A DNA stretch of 64,000 bases from Agarophyton chilense (lineage: Eukaryota; Rhodophyta; Florideophyceae; Gracilariales; Gracilariaceae). Of this stretch, positions 53,638 to 63,975 are shown one piece after another. The notes beneath the pieces were generated by a model that was not told the DNA's origin, did not search any database, and was given only the letters and a program-made list of their open reading frames with translations. Every line of letters starts with the position of its first letter. Within the stretch, counting starts at the first letter, position 1. The stretch covers positions 186,001-250,000 of the forward strand of contig JARGXX010000117.1 of NCBI GenBank assembly GCA_030374765.1, written 5' to 3'. A program made the position numbers and the translations under genes.

Positions 53638-56600
53638 ATGAAGCCCCCTTCAAGACCAAGAAAACGCCAACGGACATCCACTACAAATGCTGGGTCGCGC
53701 CCTCCGGAATGGACTAACGCCATCAGTTCACTCTTGGAACGACTGGACACTATTCATTCACGATTTACCACTGTCCGCGATGATCACTTGAGATGTATAG
53801 CCAATATTGATGAACGTATACAAGTGCGCGACACTGCTTCTAGAGTATCTGCCAAAGTTTCATCTCGGCCCGCTCCTGATGCTGGCTCATCTTACGCCCA
53901 AAGCGCCAACATTGAATCCAAAGCGGAGTCTGTTAAGGATGAACCACGAGTGCCCTCTTCTCCTCTCACGTTACTCCTGGAAAGCGAGCCCCCGGAGAAA
54001 GCCCTTCGCGAGCAATCGATCATTGCCCGAGCTCAAGCCATTAATCGAAAGAACTCTGAACTAGCTCGGGAGCGCCTTCCAAAACAGCCTGAACCTATGC
54101 GAAATAAAACACTACACGACTATTTTCTCGACGAGGCGGCCTGGCTTGCGACGGATTTCATAGGAGAAAGAAAATGGAAAATGCAAATGGCTAGAAAAAT
54201 TGCGAAGATGGTCGTGCAGTATCACAACCAGCAACGGCGTCGCGAAGCCAGGGCAGACTTTGAAGAGAAGCAACGAATCAAAAAGCTTGCCGCATCAATA
54301 GCCAGAGATGTATCAAAGTTTTGGAGGCAAATTGGAGAAATAGCGGAGTACCGAGCTGCACTTAAGACCAAGGCGCAAGAGGACAAGGAACGGAAATCAA
54401 AGCTGAGAGAACTACTCCAAAAGACAGAGGCGTTCTCATCTGAGCTTGCATCAAGTCTGCAGTTTCATCCTGCTACTTTGGAAATTAACGATACCTATGA
54501 TGTGGTAAAGAAAGTAAACTTTGGTGAACGGCACGTCCGGGACCAAGATGTGGCTAAAGCAGAGGTGAGTCTATTGCGCAGTCATAGCCCTCAGGGTCGA
54601 AGCGCAAATCACCAAGCGGCAGGTGTGGGCCATATTGCGAATGCTGCGTCGAATGCTGATGCCACAATGACAGGAGAACTCGATTCCGAGTTCTCAGACC
54701 CGATGAGTGTCAGTGGCCAAGGAGACACAGAAGCTGTGGACGACGAGACAACAATGGAAATGGCTGAGGCCGGAGAAAAGGAAGACCCCAAGGAGATTTC
54801 AACTCTTCATTCTCAAGCTGAGTTGCCTCTACAAGAACTTCTAAGATCTCAAGGTATTGATCCAGATGAATATTTCTCCCTAAAGGACAAGGACAAGTCA
54901 CCCAAGCCAAGTGAGAGTGATTCGGAATCATGCGATCCGCTTTCGTGGGATGAAAGCGTGGATGACGAAGAGACTATGCGAGCAGCGGAGGTTGAAGACA
55001 TTCCCGATGTATACGAAGGCCAAAAACTTGCTGAAGAGGCAGCAGCCGGAATCGAGGAGATTTTGCGAGCCCAAGGTATTGACCCTGACGTATACAGAGC
55101 TGATCAAACCATATATCTGAAACCTCTGAATGAACCAGTTGATTCCACGCCATCGATGACAAAGCCTGTGTGCGTGTCGCCCAGGAACAACGTGAAGCAT
55201 CGCCCCGGACCAAAGGTTGCACTGGAGCGGAGTGATGTGAGCAATGTAGTCCCCGATGGACAGGATCTGGGCTCATCCACTATCGCCTCCCGCAAGGATA
55301 TGGGTCCAATTGGGAAGGAAACATTAGCCGCAGAAAAGAACGGTGGTACAACAAACGGAGAGTTGACAAAGACTGCATGTGAAAGCGATGGCTCCCAACC
55401 CGACTCCAGGTCAAACACTGCGTCAAACTCCTTAGATGTTGAAACAAACGGGACGTCGGAGAAGAAGAAATCAACAGGGATCGGGGGCCATGACGAAAGT
55501 GACTCAAGTCACTTCATGAACGGAAGACCGTGTGCTGGTATTGCCCAAACACGATTGAATACTCGTCTCCCGAAAGAGTTGCTTCGTGGTAACCTACGAG
55601 ATTATCAAAAGAGAGGTTTGGATTGGCTTTTAACGTTGTGGCGCAAGAATCTGAATGGGATTCTTGCTGATGAAATGGGCCTCGGCAAGACCATTCAAAC
55701 AATCGCTCTTTTGGCCTGGTTGGCGGTAGAGAAAGAAGTCTGGGGTCCCCACCTCATTGTCGTACCAACGTCGGTTATGGTAAACTGGGAGGTAGAGTTC
55801 AAGAAGTGGCTCCCTGGTTTTAAAGTACTGACTTACTTTGGAAGTGTAAAAGAACGGAAGGAGAAGCGCCGAGGATGGACTAGACCCGATATGTTTCATG
55901 TCTGTATTACTTCATACACTCTCGCCGTGCAGGACTCGTTGATTCTTCGGAGAAAGAAATGGTACTACTTGATCTTGGACGAAGCTCACAATATCAAAAA
56001 CTTTGAGTCTCAACGTTGGCAAACCCTTTTAACTTTTTCTTCGCGGCATAGGCTGCTCCTTACAGGAACTCCCTTGCAAAATTCCGTTATGGAACTGTGG
56101 TCTCTTATGCATTTCTTGATGCCGAACCTCTTTGAAAGTCATTCATGGTTCAAGGATACGTTCTGGAAGCCTCTGATAGAAGCTGTAGAAGCCGAAAAGG
56201 AAACAAATCGCGGGCGCTCAGAAACGGTTTCTACTCTGCATGGGGTGCTTAGGCCGTTTTTATTGCGTCGGCTGAAAGCAGACGTGGAGAAGGGTCTTCC
56301 CCCCAAGACGGAGCACGTGGTACACTGTCGTCTAAGCAAGAGGCAGCGACAACTTTATGAGGACTTTATGGCGCGGAATGATACTCGGGAAACGTTACAG
56401 TCGGGAGATTTTTTTGGGGTCATGAATGTTCTGATGCAACTTCGAAAAGTTTGCAACCATCCGGATCTCTTTGAGGGACGTGCAATACTGTCTCCATTTT
56501 CGTGTAACGCCATATTCTATCCCGTCCCTACCATGGTCGCTCGAGCAATAACGGAAGACGTAAGACACAGAGTAACACTACGGCTTGTAGGCTTGGACTT

Positions 56601-59600
56601 TCAGTTTGGGGAGAAGAACTCAGCTGGAAGTTGGTATGAAGACGAGATCACTCGTATTTCAGCTGTAAAGGTGATGCGAGAAGATTTGAAGGATAAGAGA
56701 AGTAATGAAGCGTTTCAAGCTTCTTGCGAACTAGTACTCAGCGATCCTGGTAGTCAACGCGCCCTCTCCCGTAAGGTTGCTTTTCGTAGGGCTGCTCTGC
56801 ATCATCAAGTGCTCATTCACGCCTTGCGAATTAGACAACGTGCGCTACTTGGACAAGATCTGAGAAGAGTGTTCACCATGTCGACATCTTCGCTAAGCAG
56901 AATAATTCGCGCAAACAATTGTACTGAGCCCTTCTCCGAGAAGCCAAGAATGTGCTTAGTTCATTCTATCGAGGACCTGGCTCAAAGGGCGAATCCCATT
57001 GCCCACCGTTTTGTGTGCTGTATAACACGTGCTATCGCTCCTTGCATCGAACTGCGCTTCTATGGCGACGATATGCTTCGTCTCAAGCAAAGAGATCAGT
57101 TCCATAGATATTCTCAGAAAACATCTAGACTAAGGGCTCTTTTTCGTGAGTTTGAGGTTCGAAGTCATGTTACAATTCCCGATAAGAGACTTGTTCAATG
57201 GGATTGTGGCAAGCTTCAAACACTGGAACGACTCATCCACGAATTGAGAGCTCGAAAATCTCGAGCTCTTATCTTCACACAAATGACAAGGATGTTGGAC
57301 ATTTTGGAATCATTTTTAAATCTCCATTGCTGTCGCTACCTCCGTTTAGATGGTACAACGAAGACTGATGATCGACAAAAAGTAGTTGAAAGGTTTAATG
57401 TCGATAGCAGGATTTTCTGCATGATCCTCACCACTCGAGCAGGCGGGGTGGGACTTAATCTCACAGGAGCTGACACCGTGATTTTCTATGACTCTGATTA
57501 CAACCCCGCAATCGACAACCAAGCCCAAGACCGAGCCCATCGCATCGGTCAAACAAGGCCAGTTCGTGTTTACCGCCTCATATCTGAGCAAACTGTGGAG
57601 GAAAGCATTTTGAAGCGGGCGATGCAGAAAAGAAATTTAGAACAGCAAGTCATTTCACAGGCTGGATTTACTACGGATGCGATTCGCAGAATACGAGAAC
57701 CACCAACGACAGGTTCTACTGCTGAGAAACCCCGTGTTCGAGGTGGTTGTTTGCTTTCAGCGAACGTTGAAACCCCAGGAGCAGTGAAAAACGGACTTCG
57801 GAGCACTTCAGAAACGCGAAGTGACAAGAGGCAGCACTCTGTTGCGATAAATGGAAAGAACGTACTTGTTTCCGAGAAACCCATGACACCATCAGAGAAG
57901 GGTGTCGTCCAAAGCTCGGGTGGAGAATTCACGGGGTTTAGAGCTGACGATGTTATCGATATAGCCCCCAATCTCGGAAGGATGAAAGGAGAATCAATGG
58001 AATATGGCAGTGGTGCTGACAAGGATTTGAGCGAATATCAGGCGGTAGCTTCAAAGCTCCTTGCGAGAGAAGATGAACGAGAGGGAATGGCATTGCAAGC
58101 GGCAGAAAAAGAGAGAAAAGATCTGGAAGCCGAGTTTAAGGATTCGTCAGTTGAAGACCGTGATAGATTCTCAACAAAATTTGAAGCTCACTCAAAGGAT
58201 ACAAAGGATTTGACGAGGCTCCTTGATGCATTGACTCCCATTCAACGGTATGCACTTCGAGTGCTTGAACGTGTGAATTACTCTGAATCTTTCACTCAGG
58301 TCGAGTATTCTGGCATCGTGCCACAGTTATTGAATCAAGAGAAAGAGTCTCCTTTTGAAAGTAACCCATCTATTGAAGCTGAGAAAAATTCTGATTCTGA
58401 AAGCACTGGTGAGGATGATACGGAAACGTTGCTTTACGAAGTTGATGTCACCGAGGAAGGACAAACAAGCTATTTAAAAGCGCTAACGGACGCCGACGCG
58501 GACATTGATTTGTACCTGCCGCTACGCGACGGTGGTCCGGAAGAGCTTAAGTTTTCGACAGTCGTACACGGCACCGCAGCGGCAGGTTTGGAATGCGCGG
58601 AAGACGCGGCTTTCTTCCCGCATGCGTACAATAGGATGAGTCGAACTATGTACGCTACGAGAAGGCAAAAGGAAAAGGGTTTGGAAAACCTGCGGAAGAG
58701 GAAGGCCGAAATAGAAGTAAAACGCAAGCATGAGGTTTCCACTTCCGTCTCCAATCAAGCATCTAGCTTGAAAGCTCATTCGGCGGAGTCATGTCGAGAA
58801 GATGCCAGGCGCCCTAATCACTTGGAAAAAACCAAAGTTTCGAAAGGAAAGTCTGAGACATCTCGGTATCCTTCAACAAATGTTCCTTCGAAGAAGCAGA
58901 GAGTGGATTCTGGACCAAAATCCAGGAGCAATTTGGCCATTGCGAATACAGGCTCTGGATCCGAATCGTACCATGCAAGTATGGGTTTGTTTACCAAAAA
59001 GCCGAAGAAGAACACACGAAGAATCACCGTTCCCGGAATGAAGTCCTCAATTGCATTTTATGGAGGGAACATCTCTAGTGAACATCAGGGGGTAAACGAC
59101 GAATGGACTAAAGAAGAGGACGAAGCATTGATTGCAGCTGCTTCTGCCTGTAACAATAATATGTTTTTCGTATCTGATCTTCTGTCATCTCAGGCAATGG
59201 TAAGAATAGGGGTTCGCCGGTTTCGTTCTCTCATGCATTGTGTCGATAGGCTCCTTAATGTCCTGGGAAAAGATGTGAAGAACGGTCCATTACTCCCGAA
59301 GTCAACGAGTTCAGATGCGGATGCCCAACGAAAATATCAAGAGGCATTTCAGAGTGCAATTGCGGTATCGCGGGGGAAGTGCGCGGCCTCTGTTGGGACT
59401 GGACAGGCTCCACCGGAGCAGCATCCTTCCCATCAAAAACTTCTCTCAGAAGCAGCATCGAAAATGAAGGGTATGGTCCGACCAGAGCTTCTCCCTCCTA
59501 TTCCTGAGGTTCTTAGTTTTTTTGAAGTCCCTGAACATCACAAACCCGGTTTTAAAACTCATGAGACTGCGCGACAAGGCCTTCTTAAACGAAAGCCGTT

Positions 59601-61230
59601 CATGTTCCCCCCGAGAGATGATTTAAGGGGACGTGGAAACGGGTTAACAGGAACCGTCAGCGGAAGTCAACCAGACCAAAGTACCTCGGCGTTGAAAAAT
59701 GCAGAACAGCATTGTAAAGAGCGAACCACGGTTCACAGGACAGCTAACAAAGGAATACGGACCCAAAATCCAGGAACATCACATCTTCGTTCAACTGTTC
59801 CAACCCGCCTGCCTGGCCCTCCCCGAAGTACTCCTGCCCCGCAAGCGAAGCCTGTAGATGTTAAGAGTCGCGGTCAAGTCGTTTCCCACCGCACGCAACA
59901 GGCTGGAAACGTTCCGCCTGTGTACAGCGCGCCCTCCCGAAAAACATCCGGCTTGTCTACTGTAAACGTGACGGTCTATCATCAACCTCAGCCTGGAGGC
60001 GCGCGGCAACTTCCTACCACCGGCCAGAAAATTGCGCTCGGTCAGAAGGCGAAATCGGGGCATTCTGTGTCAGTGAAACAAGGAGCTGGAAGTACTTCAA
60101 TGCTACCTGGGACTAAATTCTCATCTCCGGGTACACCTAATGTTAGAAAACTACCTGCGGGAGGAGGTAAAGTCTCGAACGGGTCGCTGAACAAGTCGTC
60201 CGCTGCCATTGTTCAATCGATGGGTTCGACGTCTGTTCCACAGAATGGAGACGGTCGTATGTATCCAATCGGGTCGCATGCCGTTTTGCCGGCGAATGTT
60301 GGCAAGCTCGTTATGTACGGTGGCGGAAGGGGAGGGGACCGGCCCTACGCGACTCAAACGACTTCCGGGATTGCACCAGCACGTGAACCCGGAACTATGA
60401 ACGGTGGCGCAACTCGAGTTAACACAACGTCATCAAGAACAGGAACAGGTAGGGGCTATTCAGAGCAAGCAAAAGGTTCGGCCGCCTCTGTGCGTGGCCT
60501 GGCGATCGATAGAAAAGGAACAATACCTCCGAATGGTAACTTGGGTGTGGTGCGAAGCATGCCTAGAGGAGGGGTATCAAGAATTGGTAGTCGGGGGATT
60601 TCTGTTGGAAGAACAGCATCAGCCATAGGTCGTGGTGGTTCAACACCGCGGATAATGGCTCCCAATTTGACGGCCAGTGGAAGAGGGAATACAGTTATCA
60701 GAGGAAGCGTTGGAGGTGGGACTGTGCTTATCAGAGGACGTGGACGCGGTATGGAAAGAGGGAAGTCTCCTTCCAGAGCTATCACATTTCCTAAAGTCGG
60801 AGCAACACAGGGAGGGAACGTAGCGTCGAGAGGGAACATACTCCCTAGAGGAAACGCAACTACACGTGGATTGGGCTCTTCAAGAGCAATGTCCATTGGA
60901 GGACGAGGCATGGGCACTGTTGGACAAGTTAGTTCATCTAGAAAAACGCCGACTGGTGCAGCGACTGGAAGTGGGGCTAGTCAGGGGCTTTCTTTGTCAT
61001 CATCAGAACCTCAGGCAGTTAGGCCTCAGGCAGTTAGGCCTCAGGCAGTTAGGCCTCAGGCAGTTAGGCCGCAGGCAGTATGGCCCCCTGTTTCTGCGTC
61101 GGGATCGGCTCCAATAGTTAGTATGGGCAGCGCAGGGGAGGGGAAGAGTGAAAGAGCACAAACTGTCTCCTTGAACAGTGCCAAGGTAGGTAATGCTGTG
61201 GTTGATTCTTCTGCGGAGTCCAAAAAGTGA
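53638..61230 (+). CDS. SWR1/SRCAP/EP400-type SNF2 chromatin remodeller
   Basis: A 2,530-residue single-exon ATPase of the INO80/SWR1 branch, which exchanges H2A.Z into nucleosomes. The HSA domain lies at about 155-235 (LHDYFLDEAAWLATDFIGER) and binds actin and Arp4. Two acidic copies of a QGIDPDxY phrase follow (about 405 and 478). The split ATPase has DEMGLGKTIQT (about 677), LDEAHNIKN (about 780), an insert of about 400 residues typical of this branch, and RAHRIGQTRPVRVYR (about 1300). A SANT/Myb domain (EWTKEEDEALIAAASA, about 1822) sets it close to plant PIE1 and animal EP400. The last 600 residues are disordered, Ser/Pro/Gly/Arg-rich with RGRGRG patches and five QAVRP/QAVWP repeats. Start ATG at 53638. 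Confidence 0.94.
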   Translation: MKPPSRPRKRQRTSTTNAGSRPPEWTNAISSLLERLDTIHSRFTTVRDDHLRCIANIDERIQVRDTASRVSAKVSSRPAPDAGSSYAQSANIESKAESVKDEPRVPSSPLTLLLESEPPEKALREQSIIARAQAINRKNSELARERLPKQPEPMRNKTLHDYFLDEAAWLATDFIGERKWKMQMARKIAKMVVQYHNQQRRREARADFEEKQRIKKLAASIARDVSKFWRQIGEIAEYRAALKTKAQEDKERKSKLRELLQKTEAFSSELASSLQFHPATLEINDTYDVVKKVNFGERHVRDQDVAKAEVSLLRSHSPQGRSANHQAAGVGHIANAASNADATMTGELDSEFSDPMSVSGQGDTEAVDDETTMEMAEAGEKEDPKEISTLHSQAELPLQELLRSQGIDPDEYFSLKDKDKSPKPSESDSESCDPLSWDESVDDEETMRAAEVEDIPDVYEGQKLAEEAAAGIEEILRAQGIDPDVYRADQTIYLKPLNEPVDSTPSMTKPVCVSPRNNVKHRPGPKVALERSDVSNVVPDGQDLGSSTIASRKDMGPIGKETLAAEKNGGTTNGELTKTACESDGSQPDSRSNTASNSLDVETNGTSEKKKSTGIGGHDESDSSHFMNGRPCAGIAQTRLNTRLPKELLRGNLRDYQKRGLDWLLTLWRKNLNGILADEMGLGKTIQTIALLAWLAVEKEVWGPHLIVVPTSVMVNWEVEFKKWLPGFKVLTYFGSVKERKEKRRGWTRPDMFHVCITSYTLAVQDSLILRRKKWYYLILDEAHNIKNFESQRWQTLLTFSSRHRLLLTGTPLQNSVMELWSLMHFLMPNLFESHSWFKDTFWKPLIEAVEAEKETNRGRSETVSTLHGVLRPFLLRRLKADVEKGLPPKTEHVVHCRLSKRQRQLYEDFMARNDTRETLQSGDFFGVMNVLMQLRKVCNHPDLFEGRAILSPFSCNAIFYPVPTMVARAITEDVRHRVTLRLVGLDFQFGEKNSAGSWYEDEITRISAVKVMREDLKDKRSNEAFQASCELVLSDPGSQRALSRKVAFRRAALHHQVLIHALRIRQRALLGQDLRRVFTMSTSSLSRIIRANNCTEPFSEKPRMCLVHSIEDLAQRANPIAHRFVCCITRAIAPCIELRFYGDDMLRLKQRDQFHRYSQKTSRLRALFREFEVRSHVTIPDKRLVQWDCGKLQTLERLIHELRARKSRALIFTQMTRMLDILESFLNLHCCRYLRLDGTTKTDDRQKVVERFNVDSRIFCMILTTRAGGVGLNLTGADTVIFYDSDYNPAIDNQAQDRAHRIGQTRPVRVYRLISEQTVEESILKRAMQKRNLEQQVISQAGFTTDAIRRIREPPTTGSTAEKPRVRGGCLLSANVETPGAVKNGLRSTSETRSDKRQHSVAINGKNVLVSEKPMTPSEKGVVQSSGGEFTGFRADDVIDIAPNLGRMKGESMEYGSGADKDLSEYQAVASKLLAREDEREGMALQAAEKERKDLEAEFKDSSVEDRDRFSTKFEAHSKDTKDLTRLLDALTPIQRYALRVLERVNYSESFTQVEYSGIVPQLLNQEKESPFESNPSIEAEKNSDSESTGEDDTETLLYEVDVTEEGQTSYLKALTDADADIDLYLPLRDGGPEELKFSTVVHGTAAAGLECAEDAAFFPHAYNRMSRTMYATRRQKEKGLENLRKRKAEIEVKRKHEVSTSVSNQASSLKAHSAESCREDARRPNHLEKTKVSKGKSETSRYPSTNVPSKKQRVDSGPKSRSNLAIANTGSGSESYHASMGLFTKKPKKNTRRITVPGMKSSIAFYGGNISSEHQGVNDEWTKEEDEALIAAASACNNNMFFVSDLLSSQAMVRIGVRRFRSLMHCVDRLLNVLGKDVKNGPLLPKSTSSDADAQRKYQEAFQSAIAVSRGKCAASVGTGQAPPEQHPSHQKLLSEAASKMKGMVRPELLPPIPEVLSFFEVPEHHKPGFKTHETARQGLLKRKPFMFPPRDDLRGRGNGLTGTVSGSQPDQSTSALKNAEQHCKERTTVHRTANKGIRTQNPGTSHLRSTVPTRLPGPPRSTPAPQAKPVDVKSRGQVVSHRTQQAGNVPPVYSAPSRKTSGLSTVNVTVYHQPQPGGARQLPTTGQKIALGQKAKSGHSVSVKQGAGSTSMLPGTKFSSPGTPNVRKLPAGGGKVSNGSLNKSSAAIVQSMGSTSVPQNGDGRMYPIGSHAVLPANVGKLVMYGGGRGGDRPYATQTTSGIAPAREPGTMNGGATRVNTTSSRTGTGRGYSEQAKGSAASVRGLAIDRKGTIPPNGNLGVVRSMPRGGVSRIGSRGISVGRTASAIGRGGSTPRIMAPNLTASGRGNTVIRGSVGGGTVLIRGRGRGMERGKSPSRAITFPKVGATQGGNVASRGNILPRGNATTRGLGSSRAMSIGGRGMGTVGQVSSSRKTPTGAATGSGASQGLSLSSSEPQAVRPQAVRPQAVRPQAVRPQAVWPPVSASGSAPIVSMGSAGEGKSERAQTVSLNSAKVGNAVVDSSAESKK
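61009..61083 (+). repeat. 15-bp coding minisatellite (QAVRP x5)
   Basis: Five tandem units of CCTCAGGCAGTTAGG, four identical and one diverged, inside the 3' end of the SWR1-type gene. The period is a multiple of three, so copy-number change keeps the frame. Confidence 0.9.
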
Positions 61231-61293
61231 ACAAAAATGTAAAGAAACATACGTTTAACGACTCACTCTGTACAAGATCCTACCAGACTTTGT

Positions 61294-62031
61294 CTACGAA
61301 AGATTGTCAATGAGTGCCCCTTTGATTTTGGAAACAAGATCTGATGGTTGAGCATCCTTGAGTTTGAAGATAGTCTCAATAACTTGAATTTCTGTCGATG
61401 TTGTATCCGAGCCGCAGAATGCAGCCCAGTCGTTGACAACCATGCCTGAACCAACTACTTCACTACCGCGATTGACCGTTCCTGCTACTAGAGGAATCTG
61501 CAGCAAGCTTGAGAGTTCGTCTTGATCTTCTATTGAAGTCATGGGATGTAAGAGTCCACCTTGGTTGGTAAATATGCAATACGATCCAACCAAAACCTCA
61601 CCTGCAATAGATTGGCGAAAAACTTCAGTACCGAGCACATCCGCAATGACTTCCTCCGTTTCTCTGTCTAAATCGGTATGCGCGAGCGATACGTAATCAT
61701 TGGTAGCAATACAATTCCCAAGCGCTGAAAGCCGCTCATCGCAACGCTGAACAACCACTTTGTCAGGTAAGGAATTCTTGATGTGTTGCATTTCTTGATC
61801 GGTAGTTGTATTTGGTAGCAATAAACCCTTGTTATTTCCAACGCAGAGACGACCTATGATGCGGGTGCCTGCTATTGAAGCATGAACGATTGGAATATGA
61901 TCAGCGAGTTCTGCTTCAAAGACTGAATAAAAGTTTTCTGAAGCACCTGAGGCGACAAGACAATATGAGTTGGTGAGCTTAGAGAAAACGCCGACCTCAT
62001 TGCTGTTCTCAAAGTGACAGCGAACGGCCAT
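61294..62031 (-). CDS. EIF6: Translation initiation factor eIF6
   Basis: A 245-residue eIF6, which binds the 60S subunit and keeps it from joining 40S until maturation is finished. The five-fold pseudo-symmetric repeat is visible in [57 protein letters not shown] and [15 protein letters not shown], and later [14 protein letters not shown]. The length matches the universal 245 residues. ATG at 62031. Its stop lies only 63 bp from the stop of the SWR1-type gene. Confidence 0.97.
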   Translation of the reverse strand: MAVRCHFENSNEVGVFSKLTNSYCLVASGASENFYSVFEAELADHIPIVHASIAGTRIIGRLCVGNNKGLLLPNTTTDQEMQHIKNSLPDKVVVQRCDERLSALGNCIATNDYVSLAHTDLDRETEEVIADVLGTEVFRQSIAGEVLVGSYCIFTNQGGLLHPMTSIEDQDELSSLLQIPLVAGTVNRGSEVVGSGMVVNDWAAFCGSDTTSTEIQVIETIFKLKDAQPSDLVSKIKGALIDNLS

Positions 62032-62615
62032 GGTGTGGCAATATCGAAGGAAAGGGAAGAAAGATATGGCAAGTATTACTTCGTTGCGCTGGATTCCCCT
62101 TTCGCTTCGATTTTCCCGTATTTCTTTTGTCCGATGAACGGTAACTTAACGGCAAACCTGTTGAAATAGACCAGTCGTGGGCCTCAAATATGTATCGGCC
62201 TGGTAGATTTAGGAAGAATGTGTCAAGGACAAAACTTCACACCGCTGCAAGGCATCCCCGCCAGCGTGCGTGGATGGCGTGAGAATGCCTTTTTTAAAGA
62301 ACGAACTTGGGAAACTTGATCCCGAAAAATGCAAGACAACGATGCAGCGCTGGCACGCAGCTAAAAGCTTGTGCCACGTCAATACAAGTACCAGGCAGTT
62401 TGACCTCATATGAGGCCAGTTGTCCATTAGGGAATAGTTCGCTAGCTAAACTGCAATTGTACAAATATTCGGTGTTTTTTTCGCTCCCGTCTCTGCTGCC
62501 GCCCATGGCTCTCTCTCTCTCTCTCTCTCTCTCTAGAGACTCTCTCTCTCAATAGTAAGGTAAAAGAATAGTTTGCTCTTCTGAGGGACGTAGTCGAGCA
62601 ACACATTGTTCAGTC
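62032..62615. promoter_or_regulatory. Divergent promoter, eIF6 / type II membrane protein
   Basis: 584 bp between outward starts. It holds a CT microsatellite near 62509-62550 about 65-105 bp before the plus-strand ATG. Confidence 0.45.
62509..62550 (+). repeat. (CT)n tract with self-complementary centre
   Basis: Thirteen CT units, then AGAGA, then more CT units. The AGAGA arm can pair with the flanking CT tract to make a small hairpin. CT tracts near starts occur in plant core promoters; here the role is a guess. Confidence 0.8.
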
Positions 62616-63887
62616 ATGGCGAAGGCGAACAGTCGTCAAATTCAGCGACGCTTCCTTCAGAACAAATCTGAAGATTCAGTCTTCAAATTCCTACTTCTTC
62701 TGGCAGTTCTCATAACTGTATCATCTCTCACTTTTATTCAGTTCGCCCTGACAAAGCTCACCAATGCCTCTGTATTCTCTGCTCGAAGAAGAAATGTCGT
62801 ATCTCCTCCTCCATCAGTCTCAATATGGTCACCGAAAGCTTCGTGTTCTGGCACGTTCACCTCCGCAACTGCCGACCATTCAGATCCTCCATTCCCATCT
62901 GTGGTGATCAGGGATGCAGTGGTAGACCATCGGTATCTATCAATGAGGCAATTCAAAGATGTCCATCCTTCGATACCGTTTACAAGGATAATTCTCTACA
63001 CTAGTGTTCACCTATCTACTTCTCTCACCCGTGAAGATGCAACAGCTCAATTGCTTGTGCAAAATAGCTCTTCCTTTTCTCTTCGAGCCCACGTTGACTA
63101 TGTCACTCGAGTTGATCCGTTTCTCATTCTGGGCCCTTACAAGTCAAAGAAGAAAACAAAGCGAGGTCATCAAGTCAGTGAATGGCAAGTTGCAGTATCG
63201 ATTAGGCCTGCTGCAGAAGAATCTGAGCTTACTCAAGACGAATTCACGCAGCAAATCAGAAGCCTTGCGAAAGAAAACGGTGCTGTTTTGTCACTCGTTC
63301 TGCCTCTCAAGCGATTTGATGGTGTCATACAGCGATTCGATCCTGCTTTCGATCTTGGATGCGTCACAGACTGGGAATCTCCTCATGTATATCCAGCGAA
63401 TGAAAAGCTAAATGGTGAACCTGAATGTTATTATGGACTAGGTGACGTGAGCGGTACACTTTTGGTTTCAGGAAGCGCTCTTTACGGTGTAAAGAAGACC
63501 GACCCCAGGTGCTACCGAGAAATAGCCCATTTCGCCGCGAGAGCGCTTCAAGGTCATCTACGATATGATACTGTTGCCATGTCAATTGTTGTGAATAATT
63601 CCTATTCTGATCGAGACATTGCGTGCGGCGATGACAACAAATGTCACGGTGTTATGCGTAAACGTAATTATGATTTATTGGAGAATGTGCGCAGAGTTGT
63701 TGAGAGTGTGTTCGACGAAATTTTGCTTGCTCGTCCCCTTTGGAACAGGTTGATTTTGGTTCCATATGGAAGGCTTGGAAGCGATGCAAACGGTACCGAG
63801 GCAAGCGACCCGGGTCGTTCCTCTCATCGCTATGGACAGTATCATGCCACTTTCTTCACATACGCAATGCTATCTCCATATTTCAAG
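62616..63887 (+). CDS. Type II membrane protein, probable Golgi glycosyltransferase (first exon, partial)
   Basis: The first 424 residues of a gene that runs off the window. A short basic head (MAKANSRQIQRR) precedes one membrane segment at about 22-46 (FKFLLLLAVLITVSSLTFIQ), the layout of Golgi enzymes. The lumenal part is rich in Cys and in N-glycosylation sites. Its end, with the next exon, gives QYHATFFTYAMLSPYFK then WAVSYDMD, resembling the Q...W.....D.D pattern before the metal site of GT92-like and other GT-A enzymes. This is inference from a short match. The exon ends AAG|GTAAGT and continues at 63976 in frame. Confidence 0.6.
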
Positions 63888-63975
63888 GTAAGTGGAAAGG
63901 GATCGTTTTCGTGTTTCTCCCAAACCAGAAATTGCACCAAGATTTGCCCCATCTAACATCTCAAATGTGTCTTAG
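63888..63975 (+). other. Spliceosomal intron, 88 bp
   Basis: 5' site AAG|GTAAGT, a branch-like TCTAAC ending at 63957, 18 bases before the 3' site CTTAG|TG. The phase is kept (PYFK then WAVSYDMD) and the unspliced frame runs into a stop. This is the only intron in the window that I can place with confidence. Confidence 0.9.

Noticed and set aside
59791-60917. Minus-strand frames within the 3' half of the remodeller gene
   Set aside because: They are shadows of the Gly/Arg-rich coding strand, which keeps the reverse frames open.
61009-61083. Possible CRISPR-like repeat array
   Set aside because: It is a plain 15-bp tandem repeat without spacers, inside a coding sequence.
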